From Nitrospira sp. (GTDB taxonomy: Bacteria > Nitrospirota > Nitrospiria > Nitrospirales > Nitrospiraceae): DNA of 64,000 bases. Below, in pieces: positions 1-8,149 of this stretch. Numbering within the stretch: the stretch's first letter is position 1; each line of letters opens with the position of its first letter. The stretch is taken from NCBI GenBank assembly GCA_020846195.1, contig JADLEJ010000007.1, positions 105,342 through 169,341 of the forward strand, read 5' to 3'. The notes beneath the pieces were generated by a model that saw only the letters and a list, made by a program, of their open reading frames with translations, did no database searches and was not told the origin of the DNA. Both the position numbers and the translations under genes were made by a program.

Positions 1-77
1 TAGTTCGCCGCCCGCCAATAGGCATCCATCTTCTTCAGCACATCCACTGCGAGCGGTTTCTTCTTCGTCGGTGCCAT
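1..77 (-). CDS. xfp: Phosphoketolase, N-terminal fragment cut by the window edge
   Basis: Only the first 25 codons lie in the window, reading MAPTKKKPLAVDV and then KKMDAYWRAANY. The YWRAANY stretch is a hallmark of the N-terminus of xylulose-5-phosphate/fructose-6-phosphate phosphoketolase, a thiamine-diphosphate enzyme that makes acetyl phosphate. The next gene on the same strand upstream of it in transcription is acetate kinase, ending 16 bases before this start, which fits a pathway from sugar phosphate to acetyl phosphate to acetate plus ATP. The identification rests on a short segment plus this context; the rest of the enzyme lies outside the window. Confidence 0.8.
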   Translation of the reverse strand, partial: MAPTKKKPLAVDVLKKMDAYWRAAN

Positions 78-93
78 TGTCTTCGCCTTGCTC

Positions 94-1299
94 CTATCTC
101 GCCTTCGCCAGTAAAGAAAGCACCGATTGCGCCATCTCACGCGCTTCATCGGTGTGGATGACACGCACGATCGCCCGGCCATCCTCCGCCGAAATCACGG
201 CGTCATTGGCCTCGTTGCGCCGGCCATCGATCGCAATCCCGAGAAACCCCAAGCCCTCGCAAATCCTGGCGCGGACAACCGGCGAGTGCTCGCCGATTCC
301 GGCGCTGAATACGAGAGTGTCCACACCGCCTAACACGGCGGCCAATGCGCCGATGGCTTTCTTCGCGTGATAGCAGAACAGCGCAACGGCTTCGGCTGCC
401 CGTGGGTCATGCGCCTCCAGGGCGAGCAAGTCCCGTATATCGGAACTGCTCTCCGACAGGCCAAGCAGACCGGACTCTGAATTGACCATCCTGTGGAACT
501 GCTCCACGGTCAGACCTTCCGTGCTCGTCAGATAGGACATCACACCCGGGTCGAGATCGCCTGAACGCCGGCTCATCGGCAGACCCGAAGCCGGTGTAAA
601 CCCCATGGTCGTTTCGAGGCTCTTCCCGTCCTGCACGGCTGTCATGCTGGCCCCGTTGCCCAGATGCGCAAGAATGACCCGCCCCTCGGCCTCTCCCGGT
701 CTGCCGATTCTGGCCAGTTCCTTCATCAGAAAGGCATAGGAGAGTCCGTGAAATCCATACCGCCTGATGCCCGCGTTGTTATACGTTCTCGGGATCGCCA
801 ACAGCTGAGCCACGCGCGGCAGGTCGCGATGAAAGGCCGTGTCGAAACAGGCGATGTGAGCCACCGATGGATAACGCCGGGCATATGCTTCCAGGAGACC
901 GATCTCTGCAGGCAGATGTTCCGGATCGTAGGAACTGATTCGCCGCAACTCCGCAATCATGGCCGGCGTCACCGGCTCAGGCTGGCCGTACGTCATGCCG
1001 CCATGGACAATGCGATGCCCCACCGCCAACAGCGCGGAGGCCCCCATGCGTTGTTGAATCCGATCCATCAAAGGCCCGACGCAAGCCGCGTGATCGGCCC
1101 CCGGGATCGCAGCCTCCTCTATCTGGCCGCTGAGGGCATCTGTCATCGACAGCCGGGTGCCGGGCAATCCGATGCGCTCGACCTGCCCTTCCATGAGACA
1201 CCGCAGCCGCGGCGCCGCCTCAAACAACGCCAGCTTGATACTGGACGAACCGGCGTTGACCGTCAAAATGCCAGGAGCCGGCTGAGAGGATCGCGACAT
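94..1299 (-). CDS. ackA: Acetate kinase
   Basis: This 401-residue protein has the usual acetate kinase length and motifs: an N-terminal TVNAGSSSIKL phosphate-binding strand, GHRIVHGG, the central RYGFHGLSY segment, HLGNGAS, and TMGFTPASGLPMSRRSGDLDP. It interconverts acetyl phosphate plus ADP with acetate plus ATP in the cytoplasm. Its start codon overlaps the stop of the upstream HAD hydrolase as TGATG, which implies translational coupling, and the phosphoketolase gene follows it. The trio probably forms a short operon for substrate-level ATP formation or glycogen/sugar phosphate breakdown, which is inference from gene order. Confidence 0.95.
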   Translation of the reverse strand: MSRSSQPAPGILTVNAGSSSIKLALFEAAPRLRCLMEGQVERIGLPGTRLSMTDALSGQIEEAAIPGADHAACVGPLMDRIQQRMGASALLAVGHRIVHGGMTYGQPEPVTPAMIAELRRISSYDPEHLPAEIGLLEAYARRYPSVAHIACFDTAFHRDLPRVAQLLAIPRTYNNAGIRRYGFHGLSYAFLMKELARIGRPGEAEGRVILAHLGNGASMTAVQDGKSLETTMGFTPASGLPMSRRSGDLDPGVMSYLTSTEGLTVEQFHRMVNSESGLLGLSESSSDIRDLLALEAHDPRAAEAVALFCYHAKKAIGALAAVLGGVDTLVFSAGIGEHSPVVRARICEGLGFLGIAIDGRRNEANDAVISAEDGRAIVRVIHTDEAREMAQSVLSLLAKAR

Positions 1300-1985
1300 C
1301 AGACCCTCTGCTGAAGAGAGGATGGCCCCGTTGAGTAATCGTGATCCAGTAAGTCGCCGATGCGCTCGATCGTCACATCCGGTGACGGATACCGGCCCGG
1401 CAACTGCGGGTCCATGGCATAGTGCCCCTGGCGCGGAAACACCGTCGTGACTCGCGAACCCCAGGCTTTTTTCACCGCAGTGAGAATACGCAATTTATCA
1501 TCGATCAGCACATACTGCCGCGCCGGAAACCGCTGCTCCACGTCGCGCAATTCCTGCTCCTTATGCACATAAATCAAGACATTCCCCTCCACGGCCTCAA
1601 ACAATCCCGACCGCTCGACTTTCCTCGGCTGAAACACGACATCGCCATCGGACAGAATGACGGCCTTGCCCCACCGCTTGACATGCTCCAGAACCGCAAG
1701 CACCTTTGGATACAGACGGTCGGCAAACGGATACTGAATCAGAAATCGCGAGACGGTTAATAGATGGGGATCGTGGGGATACTCGATACGGTATTGCTGC
1801 AAGGCGCCCAAATAGTCTGCGTACCCCAGCTTGGCCCGCAACTGTTCGAAGATGATCCAATAGCGTTGCTGCCGCTCATGCCCGACTTCCTGATCGAGGT
1901 AATCCGCGAGGTCCTCTGTGACCCGATCGTTGTCCAGCAGCGTATTATCTACATCGAATAGAAACACCGTATCCGATGGCGACAT
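1299..1985 (-). CDS. HAD-superfamily hydrolase
   Basis: The protein opens with MSPSDTVFLFDVDNTLLD, where the DVDNT motif is HAD motif I with the nucleophilic aspartate; ILSDGD is a fair motif II and VLIDDK a fair motif III/IV. The start was set at the ATG at 1985 because GGAAAGGGACG precedes it at good spacing; the frame stays open 16 codons further upstream. It should be a soluble phosphatase or related phosphotransferase. The substrate cannot be told from sequence, but coupling to acetate kinase hints at sugar-phosphate metabolism. Confidence 0.8.
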   Translation of the reverse strand: MSPSDTVFLFDVDNTLLDNDRVTEDLADYLDQEVGHERQQRYWIIFEQLRAKLGYADYLGALQQYRIEYPHDPHLLTVSRFLIQYPFADRLYPKVLAVLEHVKRWGKAVILSDGDVVFQPRKVERSGLFEAVEGNVLIYVHKEQELRDVEQRFPARQYVLIDDKLRILTAVKKAWGSRVTTVFPRQGHYAMDPQLPGRYPSPDVTIERIGDLLDHDYSTGPSSLQQRV

Positions 1986-2057
1986 ATCGTCCCTTTCCTT
2001 GCTCAAATCCTGCGCCGATGCAAGCCAACCCATACGCGCAGGGATTGGCGCAATCGA

Positions 2058-3377
2058 TCACGGTGTTTTCTTAAGGCTCAACACATAGCTTGTCAGATCG
2101 TTCAACTGCGGATCCGTGAGTGGAAACTTCGGCATGAAGGACCCCGGCGAGACCGATTGCGGGTCTTTGAAATGTTTCACATGCCATTCCCGTTCAGGCC
2201 TGGTGTCGCCGACAAACGACAAGTCCGGCGCGACCGCTCCTCCAGCCCCATGAATCCGGTGACAGCCCGCGCACCCGAACTCGGCATAGAGCGCTTTCCC
2301 TCGCACCACCGCCGGATCGACGCGCGGAACGGCGTACAGATTCTTGAGCGACAGCCCCAACAGGGAGAAGACGACAAGCAGAAACACCGCGCCCGCGCCA
2401 ATCGCGACCGGCCGCCTAATTGGATTTCGCGCAGGATTGCGATCGATGAACGGCCAAAACAGCATAATCAAAATCACGACCATCGGAAGAATCCAGGTCG
2501 CCAGCGGTTCCAGCGGCCCATGGACATACTTCAGCAATTCGTAATAGAAGAGGAAATACCACTCCGGCACCGGCACAAAACTCGTGTCCGCCGGATTCGC
2601 CTTGTCGGTCAGAGGAAACGGAACCAGCAAGGCAAGGCTCCCAATAACCGTAAACACGACCAGCATCACGACCGCATCCATATAGACCTGCCGCGGATAG
2701 AACGTCTCGCTACCGAGCGACGCCCGCGCATCGGTCCAAGGGCCAGCCGGCCCCACGCGCCGCAGAATGAAAAGATGGGCGGCAATCAAACTAATCAGAA
2801 GCGCCGGCAGAAAGAGCACATGGATGGCAAAGAACCGGGACAGCGTCAGCGCCCCCAGCACTTCTCCGCCTCGCATGACCCGCATCAAGAACTCTCCAAC
2901 CACTGGCACGGTGCCCACCATGTTGAGGCCGATCTGCGTCGCCCAATACGCCGTCTGATCCCAGGGCAACAGGTAGCCGGTGAAGGCGAAGGCCATAACC
3001 AGGAGAAAGAGCACCACACCCACCATCCACATCACTTCGCGCGGCGGCTTATAGGCTCCGTACAGAAACGCCTGAAGCATATGCAGCCCAATCGCCACCA
3101 CCATGGCGGACGCGCCCCAGTGGTGGAGGCCGCGCACAAACGCGCCGAAGGTGACCTGCTCTTCGATGAACTGAATACTATCGTAGGCATGATCGGGCGT
3201 CGGCGCATAATACACAGCGAGGAACATCCCCGTGATGGCTTGCAGCAGAAAGAGAAACAGCGTGGCCGAACCGAAGACGTAAATCCAGCTGGCGCCGCCT
3301 GGGATGGGTTCGTCCAGAAGGGTCCGTTCCACCGACTTCAGATTGAGCCGGCTATCGAGCCATTGATAGATTCGCAT
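2058..3377 (-). CDS. Cytochrome b with fused C-terminal cytochrome c domain
   Basis: This is the membrane subunit of a bc1/b6f-type quinol oxidoreductase. The N-terminal half carries paired haem-ligand histidines in GLHHWGAS and GLHMLQ and again in FAIHVLF and AAHLFI; the C-terminal half has the quinol-site PEWY motif (VPEWYFLFYYELLK). After the last membrane helix comes a monohaem domain with CAGCH and a likely axial Met in SFMPKFP. A cytochrome b of normal size fused to a c domain replaces a separate cytochrome c1. The ATG at 3377 is preferred over a GTG two codons upstream because GGAG lies 5 bases before it. It follows the Rieske gene on the same strand. Confidence 0.93.
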   Translation of the reverse strand: MRIYQWLDSRLNLKSVERTLLDEPIPGGASWIYVFGSATLFLFLLQAITGMFLAVYYAPTPDHAYDSIQFIEEQVTFGAFVRGLHHWGASAMVVAIGLHMLQAFLYGAYKPPREVMWMVGVVLFLLVMAFAFTGYLLPWDQTAYWATQIGLNMVGTVPVVGEFLMRVMRGGEVLGALTLSRFFAIHVLFLPALLISLIAAHLFILRRVGPAGPWTDARASLGSETFYPRQVYMDAVVMLVVFTVIGSLALLVPFPLTDKANPADTSFVPVPEWYFLFYYELLKYVHGPLEPLATWILPMVVILIMLFWPFIDRNPARNPIRRPVAIGAGAVFLLVVFSLLGLSLKNLYAVPRVDPAVVRGKALYAEFGCAGCHRIHGAGGAVAPDLSFVGDTRPEREWHVKHFKDPQSVSPGSFMPKFPLTDPQLNDLTSYVLSLKKTP

Positions 3378-3440
3378 ACACACTCCGGGCTAACGGTGAG
3401 AGGCAGACGATTGCCGCCGGCCACGAATACATCGCCGGTG

Positions 3441-3986
3441 TCACAACTCAACGATGTCCTTGGTTCCTGGCTTGAACTCCTTGAACACCACAAGAAGGCG
3501 TCCGTTCTCGATCTTGGAGGGCAACAGATCGAGCGGCCGCGGCGCGGGCCCTGCCACCACCTTGCCGTCGATATCGAATACGCTGCCGTGGCAGGGGCAC
3601 TTGAACTGTTTCACGTCCCCATCCCAGCGATAGCCGCACCCAAGATGCGTGCACATCGGCGAGAACACGCTGACCTGTCCGTCCGGCCGCTTGACCGCCC
3701 AGACCGCCTTCTGCGATTGGTTCTTCAAATACCCGTCCTGAATCGTCGTCACATGGTCGAGTTGCTTGGGGTCGCCGAGAGGCACCTCTTCGAGACTGCC
3801 GACATCCACCCAGGGCCGCTCCCTCCGCTTCAAGGCCGGAGAAATGACATAGCCGACCAACGGCACCGCCAGTCCAAATCCGATGAGGCCTGCCGCCACC
3901 GTGGTGACCCAGCCGAAAAATGTCCGCCTCGTCCCGACAGGTGTGGACGCTCCTCCTTCGTCACCCTCTCCCTGATGTTCGCTCAT
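3441..3986 (-). CDS. Rieske iron-sulfur protein of the bc complex
   Basis: A 181-residue protein with one N-terminal membrane anchor (about residues 25-50, after a charged leader) and a C-terminal Rieske fold. Both cluster-binding boxes are present: CTHLGC and CPCHGS, the latter followed by FDIDGKVVAGPAPRPL. It carries electrons from quinol bound at the Qo site of cytochrome b to a c-type haem on the outer membrane face. It lies between the c'-like cytochrome gene and the cytochrome b/c fusion gene and is surely part of one complex with the latter. Confidence 0.95.
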   Translation of the reverse strand: MSEHQGEGDEGGASTPVGTRRTFFGWVTTVAAGLIGFGLAVPLVGYVISPALKRRERPWVDVGSLEEVPLGDPKQLDHVTTIQDGYLKNQSQKAVWAVKRPDGQVSVFSPMCTHLGCGYRWDGDVKQFKCPCHGSVFDIDGKVVAGPAPRPLDLLPSKIENGRLLVVFKEFKPGTKDIVEL

Positions 3987-4044
3987 ACGACTCCTCCCTT
4001 GATCGTCCAGAGATTGCGGACATGGCGCACTAATGACACCGGCG

Positions 4045-4518
4045 CTATTGGCCTACACTGAACCGGTACATATCGTGGCATGTGGTACAGCGAGCCGTCA
4101 GGCTCGCCAGGCGCTGCAGGATTTGCTGCGACGTTTCCTTGTTCGCAACCGCGTCGGCCAGCGCATCCATGTCGCGATGAATCGACATCCCCATCTGCTT
4201 GAACGGCAACGGCAGCTTTTCCATGATCGCGGGATTCACATCCACGGCCATGCCCATCCCCGCCGCGCGGGCCGCCTGTTCAATCTGTTGCCGGTCGGCC
4301 GGCTGATCCTGACCCGCCAAGCCAGTCACAACGCCATGCACCGCTTTCAAGAGATGACGCATCTCTCCGAGGATCATGTCTCGTTCCACCGGCGCCAACA
4401 GAATATCTGTGCGTCCGTCAGTGCCTTTCGCCGTCCACCCCGTCACAAAAAACCATCCGGCGGCGGCGACCGTGATTATCCACAACATAACTGCAATCAT
4501 GCAGAACCGTGCGTTCAT
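4045..4518 (-). CDS. Membrane-anchored cytochrome c'-like monohaem protein
   Basis: The 157-residue protein starts with a hydrophobic anchor (about residues 5-27) and ends with ARCTTCHDMYRF. A single CxxCH close to the C-terminus followed by a Tyr-Arg pair is the layout of four-helix cytochromes c' and c-556. The middle of the protein is helical and Met-rich, consistent with that fold. GGGAAGAGG precedes the ATG. It is the first gene of the set cytochrome c'-Rieske-cytochrome b, so it may be an accessory subunit or electron carrier of the bc complex; a role in nitric oxide binding, known for some cytochromes c', is only a possibility. Confidence 0.75.
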   Translation of the reverse strand: MNARFCMIAVMLWIITVAAAGWFFVTGWTAKGTDGRTDILLAPVERDMILGEMRHLLKAVHGVVTGLAGQDQPADRQQIEQAARAAGMGMAVDVNPAIMEKLPLPFKQMGMSIHRDMDALADAVANKETSQQILQRLASLTARCTTCHDMYRFSVGQ

Positions 4519-4694
4519 CCTCTTCCCTCACGAAGTCTTCGCCGCATGCATCGCCTCCGCCGCTTTCGCTTTGGCCCTCATCTCCCGCGCGAGGCGCGAA
4601 TAAGACCGATCCTCGCTGCCTCGCAAGCATGACTGCAATAGCTTAGAAGTATTGCGGAGCGAGAGCAACAGGCCGGCTCCGGTGTCTGCGATGG

Positions 4695-5174
4695 TTAGGA
4701 GCGGACCAGCGATACCGCGGCAAACAGCACGGCCAGTGAAAGCAGAAGCGCCACGCGCGGCAGCCAAGTGGCCGAGGCAAGAACGGTTCGATCGGACCGC
4801 GTTCGTTGGCCGGGCGCATGAACGAGGATCGCCCGGACGCGCGGACCGAGAACCAGATCGTGGGCAAGAGTCAGTAGCAACAACAGGGCCACGAGCACCA
4901 GCTTCATTCTCAAGGGTGACGGCCATTGAGCCGGCTCGAAAAGCGACCATCCGTGCGAGAAGACCAGCATCGGCCCGGTCAATAGGAGGACGGACGCCGC
5001 TCCCCACACCACTAGGCGAAACCGTTTTGCCGATGTTCTGAATAGCGCGCCGGCATCGGGCTTCGATGCCATCGCCCGATAGGACGGAGCCAGGACGAGG
5101 GACAGGAAGACCGTTCCCCCAATCCAACTGACCGCCGCCAGAAGATGTATCCACACGAGAGTCACTTGCGACAT
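4695..5174 (-). CDS. CopD-like integral membrane protein
   Basis: About 159 residues with four predicted membrane helices. The N-terminal helix has WIHLLAAVSWIGG, a His/Trp pattern typical of CopD and related haem- or copper-associated membrane proteins. The start was placed at ATG 5174 rather than the GTG four codons earlier. It stands between the outer-membrane barrel gene and the cytochrome c' gene, near the copper-oxidase cluster. A part in copper handling is plausible but not shown; the family is loosely defined. Confidence 0.65.
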   Translation of the reverse strand: MSQVTLVWIHLLAAVSWIGGTVFLSLVLAPSYRAMASKPDAGALFRTSAKRFRLVVWGAASVLLLTGPMLVFSHGWSLFEPAQWPSPLRMKLVLVALLLLLTLAHDLVLGPRVRAILVHAPGQRTRSDRTVLASATWLPRVALLLSLAVLFAAVSLVRS

Positions 5175-5253
5175 GATAGACAGCACTCTATGGCTTCTGT
5201 GAAGCCCGCTTCAAGAGAGCGGCTTGGTTGAGTCTCGATGAAACCGCGGCAAG

Positions 5254-5280
5254 GGCGCGCTGAGCCAGGCTCAGCGCGCC
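5254..5280 (-). terminator. Hairpin terminator after the outer-membrane protein gene
   Basis: A 13-bp perfect inverted repeat around a single central base (GGCGCGCTGAGCC arm) lies 24 bases past the stop of the barrel gene. On the minus strand it is followed by a run with several T residues within 20 bases. It probably ends the upstream transcript; the T-tract is weak. Confidence 0.6.
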
Positions 5281-5303
5281 GGATGCATCATCCACTTCGT
5301 TCG

Positions 5304-6011
5304 TTAGAACGAAATCCCCACATACGGACCGACTTGGAAATAATCGTTGATCGTGTTGGTCATCCGAGCCGTCAGGTGATACCGGGCATCGACGCCGACC
5401 TTGAACGCCTTCCACACCTGCACCTCGAATCCCGCGCCGAACTGCAAGCCGGCATCGAGATATTGCGTCTTGTTCGACGGTGGGCTCATCACATGAAAAT
5501 CGAGGCCGACAGGAATAATCCACGGCCGAAACGCACTGCCCTCCATGAATTTGATCTTCGGCGAAACGTTAATCGTCAGCAGGGTCAGCTGCACTTCTTG
5601 AGGATCAAGGGCAGTTGTGCCGGTCAACGTATGGGTAGCCACGCTTCCTGCGGTGTTGTTTACCCGATGGGAGTTAATCCGGTTGAACTGCAACCCGATC
5701 TCGCCAAGCACCGACGTCTTGTCGAACGCTCCCCAGACATCTTTCGACATCATCAAGTCGAGCCCCGCGCCGACATACCACCCGGCGTTCCCTCCATTGA
5801 CGCTCCCGGCTCCCAAGGCGCCGTTCGTATCGGTAAAAATCTGCGTGCCGCGATCCTGGTTTAAATTCATGAACCCGCCCTTAAAGAACACCTGATTGCC
5901 GGCGCCATCCTCAGCCGAAACCGGCGGCGCACCAGAGGCAGCGAGCCCCCCGGCGATCGCAACTCCGACACACCACATTCCAATGCTCCGCACGATTGTC
6001 CGAACCTGCAT
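5304..6011 (-). CDS. Secreted outer-membrane beta-barrel protein
   Basis: The 235-residue precursor has a signal peptide with a likely cut after ...APPVSAED. The mature part is rich in alternating strands and glycine/asparagine turns, and the chain ends in GPYVGISF; a terminal Phe is the recognition signal for insertion by the Bam complex. The start at 6011 is the ATG that begins the signal peptide, with GGAGGGGGA just upstream. Size suggests an eight-strand OmpW/OmpX-like barrel. It follows the two SUMF1-fold genes on the same strand, so it may serve the same surface-linked process as the oxidase cluster. Confidence 0.75.
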   Translation of the reverse strand: MQVRTIVRSIGMWCVGVAIAGGLAASGAPPVSAEDGAGNQVFFKGGFMNLNQDRGTQIFTDTNGALGAGSVNGGNAGWYVGAGLDLMMSKDVWGAFDKTSVLGEIGLQFNRINSHRVNNTAGSVATHTLTGTTALDPQEVQLTLLTINVSPKIKFMEGSAFRPWIIPVGLDFHVMSPPSNKTQYLDAGLQFGAGFEVQVWKAFKVGVDARYHLTARMTNTINDYFQVGPYVGISF

Positions 6012-6135
6012 GATGTCCCCCTCCTTGCGCGCACTGCGAGGAGCACGGCCCTTCCTGCAAACGCTCATGTGATAGACGCTCGCCGGCCCGAGACATCAGC
6101 CTAATGAATAAATCCCTCACTGCTTCTACCCTGCT

Positions 6136-7098
6136 CTACTTCACCGCCATCGACACCTTCGTTCCTGCTCCATCCTGCGCATCGCGGGCGCACCGGAATC
6201 CCATCCAGTTGATCTTGGTTTGGGGATCGGTCCCATTGCGCATTGCCACACGCATCGTCGTCGTGCTGTCCATCCATCCACCGCCGCGGAAAGCCTTTTG
6301 CGTGCCAGTTGCCGGCCCTTTTGGATTGCGATCCGGCGCGGACGCGTAATAATCCTTGTCGTACCAGTCGGCCACCCATTCAGACACGTTCCCAATCGTC
6401 TGATAGAGACCGTACGGGCTCACCGCTTTGTCGTACCGATCGACGGAAATGATCGGGGGATACAACAACAACCGCTCCGGACGATCGCGCACGGGCCCGG
6501 ACAGCCCGGTCCGTCCAAAATTCGCCCTCGTCGGTCCGGCAAGTTCCGGCCCCCAGGGAAACAGCCGCCCGTCCGTTCCGCGCGCCGCCTTTTCCCATTC
6601 CGCTTCGGTCGGCAGCCGCTTCCCCGCCCACTTGCAGTAGGCCTCGGCATCGGACCAAGACACATGCATGATGGGATGGTGCGCCATCGTGTCCTGGAAA
6701 TTTCCGCCGTCGTACCGCCAGTCCAATTGCGGCTTCCGATCGGTCGCCAGAACAAACTTCAGATACTCCAGCGCCGTCACTTCGTACTTCCCGATCTCGA
6801 ACGCATCCAGATAGACCCGCCGCTGCGGCATCTCGCCGCGATAGGCCAGCCGGTCCGTCTTCTTGTCGCTGCCCATGATGAATTCGCCGGCAGGCACCAG
6901 CAACATTTCATCCTTCGTCTTCCAGTTGGCCGCCCGTTCCATCGCAATCTTTTTGCCGGCCTCGGTCCACTCGATCACGATGTCTTGCGTATCCAACGCC
7001 TGCGCAACAGGAGCCACAACCAGCAATGCCGCTGCCACAATGACCGCATTCACCGCCCATTCCCACCTCTGAAACGTCTCCCCTTCCTTCTGCTGCAT
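6136..7098 (-). CDS. Secreted SUMF1-fold (formylglycine-generating-enzyme-like) protein, copy 1
   Basis: After an N-terminal hydrophobic segment ending ...APVAQALD, the protein carries the complete SUMF1 (FGE-sulfatase) fold: VPAGEFIMGSD, YEVTALEYLKF, HVSWSDAEAYCKWAGKRLP, TEAEWEKAARG, GNVSEWVADWY, FRGGGW and GFRCA. The two active-site cysteines that true formylglycine-generating enzymes carry after the RGGSW box are missing here, so formylglycine synthesis is unlikely. The start at 7098 follows a strong AAAAGGAGG. It is 18 bases downstream of the second SUMF1 gene and both belong to the cluster next to the giant multicopper oxidase. Function unknown; a periplasmic binding or redox accessory role is inference. 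Confidence 0.85.
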   Translation of the reverse strand: MQQKEGETFQRWEWAVNAVIVAAALLVVAPVAQALDTQDIVIEWTEAGKKIAMERAANWKTKDEMLLVPAGEFIMGSDKKTDRLAYRGEMPQRRVYLDAFEIGKYEVTALEYLKFVLATDRKPQLDWRYDGGNFQDTMAHHPIMHVSWSDAEAYCKWAGKRLPTEAEWEKAARGTDGRLFPWGPELAGPTRANFGRTGLSGPVRDRPERLLLYPPIISVDRYDKAVSPYGLYQTIGNVSEWVADWYDKDYYASAPDRNPKGPATGTQKAFRGGGWMDSTTTMRVAMRNGTDPQTKINWMGFRCARDAQDGAGTKVSMAVK

Positions 7099-7143
7099 AC
7101 CAGGCCTCCTTTTGTATGTGATCAACTTTCAATAGCCAGCCGC

Positions 7144-8058
7144 TTACGGAGTTTGCGTAAGCTGATAATTACTCGCGGCCGGCTGATTGCCCGCACCGGA
7201 TTTCGCACAGCGAAATCCGGTGAGATAACTCTTTCTTGTCGGCTCTCCGCCGTTGCGTCCGGCGGACCGCGCGACTTCCGGATCTTCGTTCCAGGACCCA
7301 CCGCGAAATACTTTTAGTTCACCGGCATCGGGACCTTGAGGATTCTCAGTAATGCCCTTGCGGTAATAATCCGGATCGAACCAATCCGACACCCACTCGC
7401 TGACGTTGCCGGCCAGCTGGTAGACCCCGTAGGGACTCACCCCTTTGTCGTAGCGGTTGATATTGGCCAGCGGCGGGTACTTGGCACCCCGCTTCGACCC
7501 AGGGTGCGCGATGTTGCTCTTGATCCAGCCAGCCGGTTCATCGCCCCAGGGAAACATGCGGCCGTCAGAGCCCCGCGCCGCCTTCTCCCACTCCGCTTCG
7601 GTCGGCAAACGCTTGCCGGTCCAGCGGCAATAGGCGTCAGCCTCTTGCCAGCTGACGTTGATCACCGGATGGGTGGCCATTTTGTCGGGAAACGGTTTGG
7701 CCCGCCAGAACTGCGGCCAACTCGCGCCAGTGGAGAGCACGAATCTGAGGTATTCCACGTTCGAGACTTCGTAGCGATCGATCTCGAACGCATCGAGAGT
7801 CACCCGGTGCAGCGGCTGTTCTTGCGGACCCGCCGCGGGGTCTTTTCGGGGATCGCTCCCCATCAAAAACTCACCGGCCGGCACCATGACCATGCCGCCC
7901 GGCACATCCGTCTCGGCCATCTGCTCAACTTCGTCCAGCGGCGTCCAAAGCGGAGGCTGCGCCGACGATTCATGATTGGCCAGCGAAACGCCCACAGACT
8001 GAAGAATCATCCAAAATGCCGCCGCCGCTGCTATGCTGAACGTTACCCTTCTACCCAT
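7144..8058 (-). CDS. Secreted SUMF1-fold protein, copy 2
   Basis: 304 residues: signal peptide (cut near ...SLANHES), then VPAGEFLMGSDP, YEVSNVEYLRF, NVSWQEADAYCRW, GKRLPTEAEWEKAARG, FPWGDEP, GNVSEWVSDWFD, FRGGSWNED and GFRCAKSG. It is clearly a paralogue of the adjacent gene, sharing the same fold along its full length. The catalytic Cys pair of formylglycine-generating enzymes is again absent after RGGSW. The two genes are close enough to be cotranscribed. Such catalytically incomplete SUMF1 proteins are frequent in Nitrospira-like genomes; their job is not established. Confidence 0.85.
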   Translation of the reverse strand: MGRRVTFSIAAAAAFWMILQSVGVSLANHESSAQPPLWTPLDEVEQMAETDVPGGMVMVPAGEFLMGSDPRKDPAAGPQEQPLHRVTLDAFEIDRYEVSNVEYLRFVLSTGASWPQFWRAKPFPDKMATHPVINVSWQEADAYCRWTGKRLPTEAEWEKAARGSDGRMFPWGDEPAGWIKSNIAHPGSKRGAKYPPLANINRYDKGVSPYGVYQLAGNVSEWVSDWFDPDYYRKGITENPQGPDAGELKVFRGGSWNEDPEVARSAGRNGGEPTRKSYLTGFRCAKSGAGNQPAASNYQLTQTP

Positions 8059-8075
8059 ACCTACCTGGCTTTCAG

Positions 8076-8120
8076 CTGGCAGCCGTCAGCTTCAGGCACG
8101 AAGAAGCTGAGAGCTGCCAG
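8076..8120. repeat. Two-tier palindrome between SUMF1 copy 2 and the cupredoxin gene
   Basis: Two nested perfect inverted repeats are separated by a 2x2 bulge: outer arms CTGGCAGC/GCTGCCAG, inner arms TCAGCTTC/GAAGCTGA, loop of 9 bases. The gap between the two genes is 91 bases and this hairpin fills half of it. It has no T-tract, so it may be a REP-like element, an mRNA stabiliser or a processing site rather than a simple terminator. Confidence 0.6.
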
Positions 8121-8149
8121 ATGATCGCGATCGACGTCAATTCACTGCT

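Noticed and set aside
2157..4061. A 634-codon open frame on the plus strand over the cytochrome b and Rieske genes
   Set aside because: It is the antisense shadow of two strongly supported genes, rich in Arg, His and Pro as GC-rich shadows are, and shows no known motif.
4528..4650. Possible small minus-strand gene ending REMRAKAKAAEAMHAAKTS before the cytochrome c' gene
   Set aside because: Codon choice looks fair, but there is no ATG or GTG at a sensible distance and no ribosome-binding site, so it cannot be called.
6136..8058. Calling the SUMF1 proteins formylglycine-generating enzymes
   Set aside because: The Cys pair needed for catalysis is missing and no sulfatase gene is in the window.
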